From Desulfosarcina sp. (GTDB lineage Bacteria; Desulfobacterota; Desulfobacteria; Desulfobacterales; Desulfosarcinaceae), in the NCBI GenBank assembly GCA_014237405.1, contig JABZFO010000128.1:1-41177 (forward strand): a stretch of DNA of 41,177 nucleotides. Reading direction: 5' to 3'. Of this stretch, positions 25,801 to 34,800 are shown piece by piece; position 1 is the stretch's first letter, and each line of letters begins with the position of its first letter. The position numbers and the translations under genes are program-made. The notes under the pieces were generated by a model. The model worked only from the letters and a program-made list of their open reading frames with translations. It searched no databases and was not told where the DNA came from.

Positions 25801-28800
25801 AAAATAAAGGGGCAGGCTGGGTTACCCATCCTGACAAGGCATACGACCGCATAGACTACAAGATCATCCAGCGTGGTGATTACACATTCGCATACGAGAA
25901 GGTTGCAAATGGAGTCAGGGAAACCCTCGGCGGGGTTGGTCCTGTGCCTGGTTCCGGATGGACCAAAGAGAAGGCTGCCGCCCGGGCTCTTGATGATGCC
26001 AAGGGCGAGTTGACCGTGTTTCTTGACAAGAAACAGAGAGAAAAATCGATCAACAAAAAACCCGCACCCAAGACCCTGGCACAGGAGAAACTCGACCAGC
26101 TTAACGCGAGCGGGTTTAATCTTGGCGACGAGGTTTCAGATGAGGCCAATGGAGTCAAGGGCATTATTCAGCAAGCCACCAGGGGCGACATTCATGTCAC
26201 CGACACCAGCACGGGGCTATTTGTCAATTTTTTCCAGATGGACAAAGGCCAGCCGAAATATAAATGGTGGTACACTGCACAACCCAAGGACAGGGCGCAT
26301 GGCGAGACAGTCTCGTATGAGTTTAAACTTGAGTTTGAAGCAAGGAACAGGAGGTCTCTTGAAAGCCTGTCATACATCGGCAACCTGGTAAACAGAGAAG
26401 AGCTGCCAAACAAGTGGGTTAGGGTAACCTACCAAAAGATCAAGACCCAAGAAAAGCCCGTACCGCCGAAGAAAACGTCAAAAAAGATATTGACGGAAAA
26501 GCGACAAGATCTTATTAATAAGGTAGCGCCTAAGAAAGCGGCGGAGATGTCGCCGGATGACCTGATGGCCGAGTGGGACCGGCAGGCGGGAAGTCAGAGG
26601 ACTGAGGGCGGAGGGCTTAGGACTGAGGGCGGAGGACTGAGGACTGAGGAAACTGTTCCGGCGACGCCTGGCGCCAGGGCGGTGGCGGGAGTTTCGCCGG
26701 CCAGGGCCAAGGCGGTAGAGACAAAAAAGCATCTGTCCAACGCCGTGGATGCGTTCAAGCAGATCAACGCGATCCTGGGCGATACCGGCGCCGTCGGCCC
26801 GGACCTGGACCCTAAAAAGTGGGAACTGATCCGGCCGCTGTTAAAGACCGCCTGGGACGAGGTGGTGGCCGCCGGAAAGAGCGGGGCCGAATTCGTAGCC
26901 CTGGCCTTGAAGAACCTGAGCCCGGCCGGACGGCCCTATTTCGAGAAATTTGTCAGAGAGGAGGTGGGTGATGGAACGGTACGCCAGCCAACTGAGGCAG
27001 CACCTGAAGGAGTTCCGGCCGGAGACGTTCAAGAGCCTGACGAAGGACGGGGATCTGGAGAAGTATTGCCGGATGAAGGGCGAGGAGGCCGAGCGCAGAA
27101 AGATGGAGATGACCGACAGCGGGATGCCGGACTTCATGGCCGACGAGATCGTGATCAGGGACCTGCTGACGGTGTAGATTACATCATTACCGCCGCCGAC
27201 CATCTGGGCGCCGGCGGACCCAAGCAGAAATACCGCAACAACGTGGCCGCCATTCGCCTGCTGACCGAGATCGGCGAGCGCCCGGCCACCCCTGAAGAGC
27301 AGTCCGTTTTTGCCAGGTACGTGGGCTGGGGCGGACTTCCCCAGGCCTTTCCGCGACCCGACGGCTCTATCGCCAAGGGATGGGACGCGGAGACCTCCGA
27401 ACTGTCAAGCCTTCTTTCCCCCGATGATTACGCCGCTGCCAGACGCAGCACCCAGGACGCCCATTACACCAGTGAGACGGTTGTGGGCGGCATTTATGAC
27501 GCCGTGCGCCGCCTGGGTTTCAAGGCGGGCAAGATCATCGAGCCTTCGGTGGGCACGGGAAACTTCATAGGGCTTATGCCCGGTTCCATCCGCGGCAGAT
27601 CAAATGTTACCGGGATCGAACTGGACCCGATCACCGCTGCGATTGCCGATAAGCTATACCCGCGGCAGCGCATCGTCAACGCCGGGTTCGAGACGGTGAC
27701 CATCGTGCCGGGCAGTTTTGACCTGGCCATCGGCAATCCCCCCTTCGGCGATCAAAAACTGTTTGACGCCAAACACCCCGAACTGAAATCGTTCTCCATC
27801 CACAACTTCTTTTTTGCCAAGAGCCTGATCGGCCTGCGCCCCAACGGCATCCTGGCCATGGTGGTCAGCTCTTCCATGATGGACAAAATCGGCGACACCC
27901 AGCGCCAGTGGATCGACGACCGGGCCGAGCTGATCGGCGCGATCCGGCTGCCCAACAACGCCTTTAAAAGCACCGCCGGCACGGAGGTGACTGCGGACAT
28001 TCTCTTTTTGCGCAGGCGCATGGCCGAAGAGCCGCCCGGCGGCCGGAAGTGGCTGGCGCTGAAACCCATGAAGGGCGCCCACGGCAGCACCTACCGGGTA
28101 AACGAGTATTTCACCGACCACCCGGAGATGGTGCTGGGTGACCCGGTGCCCAACAAGCTGCATCCGGGAGAAGTGGTGGATGGCGTGTACCAGGGCGTTG
28201 CCGGATTCGAGGCGCGGCCGGGTGTTGACCTTGCCGAGGCGATAGATGCGGCCATTACCTACCTGCCCGAGGACATTTACCGCACCGGGCAAACCGTGGA
28301 TGAGGTTCAGCGGCCCGAGATCCTTGTTTCCGATGTGGGTTTTGCACTGCCATACGGGTACACCCTGGATGACGCGGGCAACGCCGTTCGCCGGCTGCCG
28401 GACGAAAACGGCGAAACCGTGTTCGAACCGCTGCTGTATTCGGGCAAACCGCTGGCGGGCGTGCGCCTGGCCCGGTTCAAAGGGCTGATGACCATTCGTG
28501 ACGCCGTTCGCCGGCTGATCCGGGCGGAGGTTGCCGACGAAAGCGAATCGACGGTTGATTCGCATCGGAAGAGTCTGAACCGGGTGTACGATGCATTCGT
28601 TGCCGCCCATGGCCTGATATCCACTCCGGCCAATTCCGGCGTTATCAAACAGGACCCCACCGATTTGCCCCTGCTGCGGTCCCTTGAAGAGAAGTTTGAT
28701 CCCGGTATTTCCAAGCTGGTGGGCAAACGCACCGGCGAGACGCCGCGGGCGCCCAGCGCCGCCAAGGCTGCGATCTTCCGGGTGCGCACCCGTGAGCCTT

Positions 28801-31800
28801 ACCGGCAGGCAACGAAGGCGGCCGACGCAAAAGAGGGTCTGGCCATCGTGCTGCGCGAGGACGGTTTTGCGGACATGGACCGAATTGCGGCCCTGACGGG
28901 TAAGAAGATGCCAGACGTGGCCGCCGAACTGTCCGGGATCGTGTTTCTGGACCCGGCCGCCGGTGTCTACGAGACCGCCGATACATACCTGTCCGGCAAC
29001 GTCAAGAAAAAACTGGTCCAGGCCCGCGAAGCCGCGCTTCGTGACCGGGCGTTTGATGCAAACGTAAAGGCGCTGGAGAAGGTGCTCCCGGAGGATGTGC
29101 CGCCGGATCTGATCTGGTTTGCCGTCGGCGCCACCTGGGTGCCGACTCACCTGTACGAGCAGTTTGCCGCCCATGTGCTGGAACGCGAGGTGGCGGTCAA
29201 CTACTTCGAAGGCCCCGGGGTGTGGTCGATAGATGCACAGGACGGGACCAGCCCTTACGATACAGATCGCATGCGGGCGGTGGACATCTTTGCCGCCATG
29301 CTGCAGAGCCGCGATATCGCCGTTTATGACAGGGACAGCGACGGCAAACGGGTATTTAACATGGATGCCACCACGGCAGCCCAGTCCAAGGCCATGGAGA
29401 TCAACCGGGCTTTCCAGGAGTGGGTATTGTCCGCCGGCGACCGCCGTGAGGCGCTGGCCAAGACCTTTAACGATAAAGTGAACACAACCGTCGAGGCCCG
29501 GTTTGACGGATCGCATATGATTTTTCCGGGCATGGGCATTATTACCGCGGGCGTGCCGCGGGACAACCAGCTGATGCATCATCAGAAGAGCGTGGTCTGG
29601 CGCCTGATCCAAAAGGGCAAGGGGCTGGTTGACCATGTGGTGGGCAGCGGCAAGACCTTTTTGTCCATATCCGCCGGTCTGGAGATGAAGCGCATGGGGC
29701 TGATAAAAAAACCCATGTACGTGGTCCCGAACCATCTGGTGGGCCAGTGGGCCATGGATTTTCAACGGCTGTATCCCGGCGCCAATGTGCTGGTGGTCAA
29801 CAAGGCCGATTTCACCAAGAAGAAGCGCCAGGAGTTTTTAGGCCGCATCGCCACCGGCGACTGGGACGCCGTGGTGGTGGCGCACTCCAGTTTCGGTTTT
29901 ATCAAGATGCCTGCCGCCTACGAGCGCAGGTTTTACGCCGACCAGGTGCGGCAGTATGAATATGCGATTACGGAGCTTACCGCCAGCGAGGGCAAGAAGT
30001 CGCGCACGGTCAAAGATATGGAGAAGGCCAAGGACAAACTCAAGGCAAAAATGGATGCCCTGGCCAACAGACCCAGGGATGCCGTGGTTGATTTTTCCGA
30101 GCTGGGAGTGGATGCCCTGTTTGTGGATGAGGCGCACGAATTCAAAAATCTGTTTTACGCCACCAAGCGCACCCGCGTGGCCGGACTGGGCAACCAGAAG
30201 GGCAGCAAGAAGGCGTTCGACATGTTCGTCAAGACCCAGTACGTCCAGGAGTCCAACAACGGCAAGGGTGTGTTCTTTTTGACCGGCACGCCGGTGTCCA
30301 ACTCCATATCAGAGATGTACACCATGATGCGCTACCTTGAGTACGGGCGCATGCAGGAGATGGGAATCCGGCATTTTGACCAGTGGGCCACCATGTTTGC
30401 CTCCTCCATCAGTGACTGGGAGGTGGACCCCACCGGGACCCGCTACCGGCTGCAGACAAAAATGGAGTTTGTGAACCTGCCCGGGCTGATGGCCTTTTAC
30501 AAGGATTTTGCCGATGTGGTGTCTACCCGGGACCTGCGATCATGGGCCGAAGCGCGCGGGCAGGTGTGGCCGATACCGGATATAAAGGGCGGCAAGCCCG
30601 CGACGGTTGTGGCCGAGCGGTCCGATTTGCAAGAAGGCTTTATGCGCTGGATCGTCCATCGGTTCGATAACATGCCCCGCGATCCGAGGGAGGACAACCC
30701 GCTGAAGGCCACCGGTGAGGCCATGAAGGCGGCATTGGACATTCGCCTGATCAACGAAGCCCTGCCGGACCATCCCGGATCGAAAGTCAATATGGCCGTG
30801 GACAGGATCGCCGAGACCTATCGCCGGTGGGACGATCAAAAGGGCACCCAGCTGGTGTTTTGCGATTTGAGCGTACCAAAAAAGAGCCGGGGCAGACATG
30901 CGGCGGAGATCAAGGCGCTGCGCATCGGGATCCGCGATCTGGAAAAGAAACTGGAATCGGTGACCGATGAGGATGAACTGTCCGGGATCGAGGCGGACTA
31001 CTCCCGCCTGGTGGACAAGATAGAAAAGTATTCTCCTGCCGAACTGATGGCCGCCGACTCCAGTTTTTCCGTGTACGACGACCTGAAGGCCAAATTGATG
31101 GCCACGGGGATCCCGGAAGCCGAGATCGCCTTTATTCACGACGCCAACACCGACCTGCAGAAAGAGGACCTGTTCGGCCGGGTGCGCACCGGCCGGGTGC
31201 GGGTGATGATCGGCTCTACCGGCAAGATGGGCGCCGGCATGAACGTCCAGAACAAGCTGGTGGCCCTGCATCACCTGGATGCCCCGTGGCGGCCCAGCGA
31301 CCTGGAGCAGCGCGAGGGCCGCATTGTCCGCCAGGGCAACGAGTTTTATCAGTCGGCCATGGAGAGGGGCGAAACATTCGCGGTGGATATTTACCGCTAC
31401 GCCACCAAGGAGACGCTTGACACCCGGCGGTGGCAGATCATTGAGCGCAAGGCACGGAATATAGAACAGCTTCGCGCGGGCGATCTGAAATGGGGTGAGG
31501 TGATTTCAGACGCCACCAGCGAAGCTGCCAATGCCGCCGAGATGAAAGCGGCCAGCAGCGGAAATCCGCTGATCCTAAAAGAGATCCAGGTGCGCAAAGC
31601 TCTGGAAAAACTGGAGGCCCAGCAGCGGGCGGATAGGGCCAAGCGCTTCAGCATGGAAGCTAAACGCAAGGTGTTGGCCACATTTGAAGCAAATTACCAG
31701 GACTATTTAGACGACCTTGAATCAGACCGCAAGCTGGTGGCCGCGCACCCGCGCGACAATTCTCCCCAGGGATGGTCCGTGACCCTTGACGGAACCGAGT

Positions 31801-34800
31801 ACAAGGCAAAAGGGCTGGTGGATGTTCCGGCAAAATACACGGGCGAGGACAAGGCTGAAAAGGCGGCCGCCGCCAAGGCTGAAAAGGCGGCCGAGGAACA
31901 CAACGCCACGGCGCTGAAGCGTGCCAGGGCGCTGTTTTACACGGAGATTAACAAGGCGCTCGAACCGTATTTGAAAAAAACCGGGTTCCAGCAGGACGGG
32001 GTAACCCTGACGCTGCGCGGCGTTGAGTTTGACGTGACCCGCGGGAAATACAGCGACTATATTTACATCGAGCCGGCCCTGAAAAGCTCCGAACTGTATG
32101 AGTCTCGTACCGACGGGCGTTTCATCCCGATCTATGAGGTTGACGCCATTAAAAAGGAGGGACTGGCCGTAGAGGGCCTGCTGGTCCGGTTGAACAATCT
32201 GCTGGGTAAGGTTGTGAATCAACGCGACGACGTTGTGCGCGCCCTTGATCGGCGCATGGCCGAACATCGCCGGGAAGCGGACATCGCCGAGCGTGAGCTG
32301 GGCAAAGAGCATGGTGATGACGGGCGGATTGACGAGCTGCGCCGGGAGCATGAATCCATCCTCCGGGAGCTGCAGACGGCCACGGCCAGCGCGCCGAGTG
32401 AAAGCCGGGACTTTTCGATGTGGGAGCGCGGCGGCGTGCCCCAGTATGCCATTGTTAAGCCTGCCGGCCACGAGGTGACGCTGGCGGACGTGCAGGCGGT
32501 GTTTAAGGGCCAAGATGTAGGGATATCTGTTCATCATCCGGATCGGTTCTGGGTGCGCCTGAAATCCGGCCAGGGGCTGGAAATCAAGAAGGTCCGGGCC
32601 ATTGCAGTGGACCGGGTGGCCATCGAGGCGGCATACGGACAGATGGCCGAGGACGGCGGGATGCCGTCCGGCAAGTATCAGGATGGAAAGATTGAGCTGA
32701 CCCGGGACATTGCCGGCAAGTGGACGCTGGCGCATGAGGCCGAGCATGCCTTCGAGGACCTGGGGATTATTAACCGGCGGGATGTTGCCGTGCTCAAGCG
32801 CCATATCCGGCAGCTGGCGGCCAATGGGAAGTGGACCCCGGTGAATGCGGATGACATCGGCGGCAAGGAGGATCGGGCATCGTGGATGGCCGCGCAGCTG
32901 GAGGCCCGGGCAAAGCACCGCGGCCCGGTGGCGCGGATCGTGGAGAAGGTGCGCGATCTGCTGGCCCGGCTGGTCAACCTGGTGACGCGCACGGCGCGCG
33001 GGATTGTGGCGGATGTTGAGACCGGAAGGATCGTGGAGAAGGTTGAAGGTAGAAGGGCGGAATTGCCGGCGGCGGCATATGAGCGCACGGGTATCCCGCA
33101 GTACTCTATCGTCAATCGTCCGCAATCCGGGCCGGAGATTACCAGTGATCTGGACAAGGGGCGCACTTTCGTTAACCGGCTGCATGAGATGGGCGATGAG
33201 GGGCGCTACAATATATCGGTGATGACGGCCACGCTGCAGGAAGCGGTGCAGCAGCTGGCGGGCAAGCCGTCTAAGAAACGGTTTCACCTGGGGCTGGGCT
33301 ACCGCAAGGATGTTAAAGAGTCTCTGGCATCGCGGCGGCTGGACCGGGCCATGCTGTTTTACCGGGACGTGGGCGGAGACGTTTCTAAATTTGCAGAATT
33401 CAGGGAACAGGCACAGCGCGGGCTTGACGACGGCACGATCAAGGGCGCAAGGGCGGTGTATGTCCGACAGGTGTTGCGTGACCTGGACGTGGCCGAGAAG
33501 CTGTCTGACGAGCAGGCGCAGTTTGTGGATCAGATGGCCGGGCGCTTCGAGGACGCATTTGACCTGGCCCGCAAGAGCAAGACGGTGCAGAGCCACGTGG
33601 ACAACTACGTGCGGCGCATCTACAAAACCAGAAAAGACGAGTCCGGCACGGAAGAGACCTATTCCGGATCCGCCGGTGCCGGCCACGGCTTTAAGGTGCA
33701 CCATGGCGCGGCCATGAAGCGCAAGTACGACACGGCGCTGGATGCCATTTTAGACGGCTACGAGCTGGCCGTGGAGGGTATAACGTCATCCTTCGAGAGC
33801 TACATGAGCGAGCTGTCCACGGTGCTGGCCAACAAGGCTTTTATTCAGAAAGGGGTCAACACCAAGGACGCCGCGGGGCGCAGCCTGTTTACGACCAATA
33901 CATCCAGTGTGGCCGGTTTTGAAGATTACCGTGAATTGAAGGCCGCCGGTTTTGCCGCGTGGCAGGTGACCGGCAGCATCGAGGCCCGTGACGTGGAGGG
34001 CATGGGCGGGGTGCTGGAGACCAACAGCTGGGGCAAGAAGGTGTTTATCACCAAACCGGAGTTCATCCCGGAAAGCTGGGCGGTTTACAAAAACGCGACC
34101 ACGCGCAACCCGTCCAAGGTGTTTTATAAGAATTCGCTATACAACGCCAAGGAAGCGGCAGAGCAGTGGGCCACGGAACACCTGTACACGCGCATCGAGC
34201 GACGGGATGCCAGGGAGACGGCCAAGGAGTTTCAGCAATTGAAGCTGTGGGCGCCGGCGCCCATAGCCGACATGATAAACCGCATGACAGCCACGGAGCA
34301 GTTCTTCTCTAAGGTGCCCGGGTTCCAGACCCTCAACCGGCTTAACGCAGGGATAAAGAGCTGGATCTTGATGAGCAGCTTTTTCCATCACCTGGCCGGG
34401 GCACGCTCCTGGATATTCGGCGTGCATCACGGCTGGGGCCGCGGCAAGCATGTGGTTTTCTCCAAGGACATGGGCCGGGTGCTGGGCGAGTTTAAGGACC
34501 TGGGCGAGGCCAAAACATTCGCCGAAACCAATGAGGGCGTGGCCGTGGAAAAGACACAGGCCATACCCATGCTCAGCTACAAGTCCGGGCTGGACAAGAT
34601 CAACGATCTGCACCCGCTGATCTCCATGGGCGTAAAGAACGGCCTGACCCTGGGCGAGTTGCAGGACTGGGCCGAAAACGAGCTGCGCAAAGAGGGCGGG
34701 CTTACCGAACGCCTGGTGAAGAAGATGGGCTGGGACAAGGCGGCCCGGTTTGTGGCCGGCGGCCGTTTTATGCGCGAGCGGTGGGCCAACAGCCTGTTCA

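Noticed and set aside
27654..29765. A 703-codon open frame on the - strand opposite the giant gene.
   Set aside because: The + strand encodes intact methylase and helicase motifs here. Long antisense frames are expected opposite GC-rich codons, and this one has no ribosome site and a composition unlike real proteins.
31722..33704. A 660-codon - strand frame opposite the giant gene.
   Set aside because: Same antisense effect; its His/Arg/Leu/Pro-rich composition is typical of non-coding complements.
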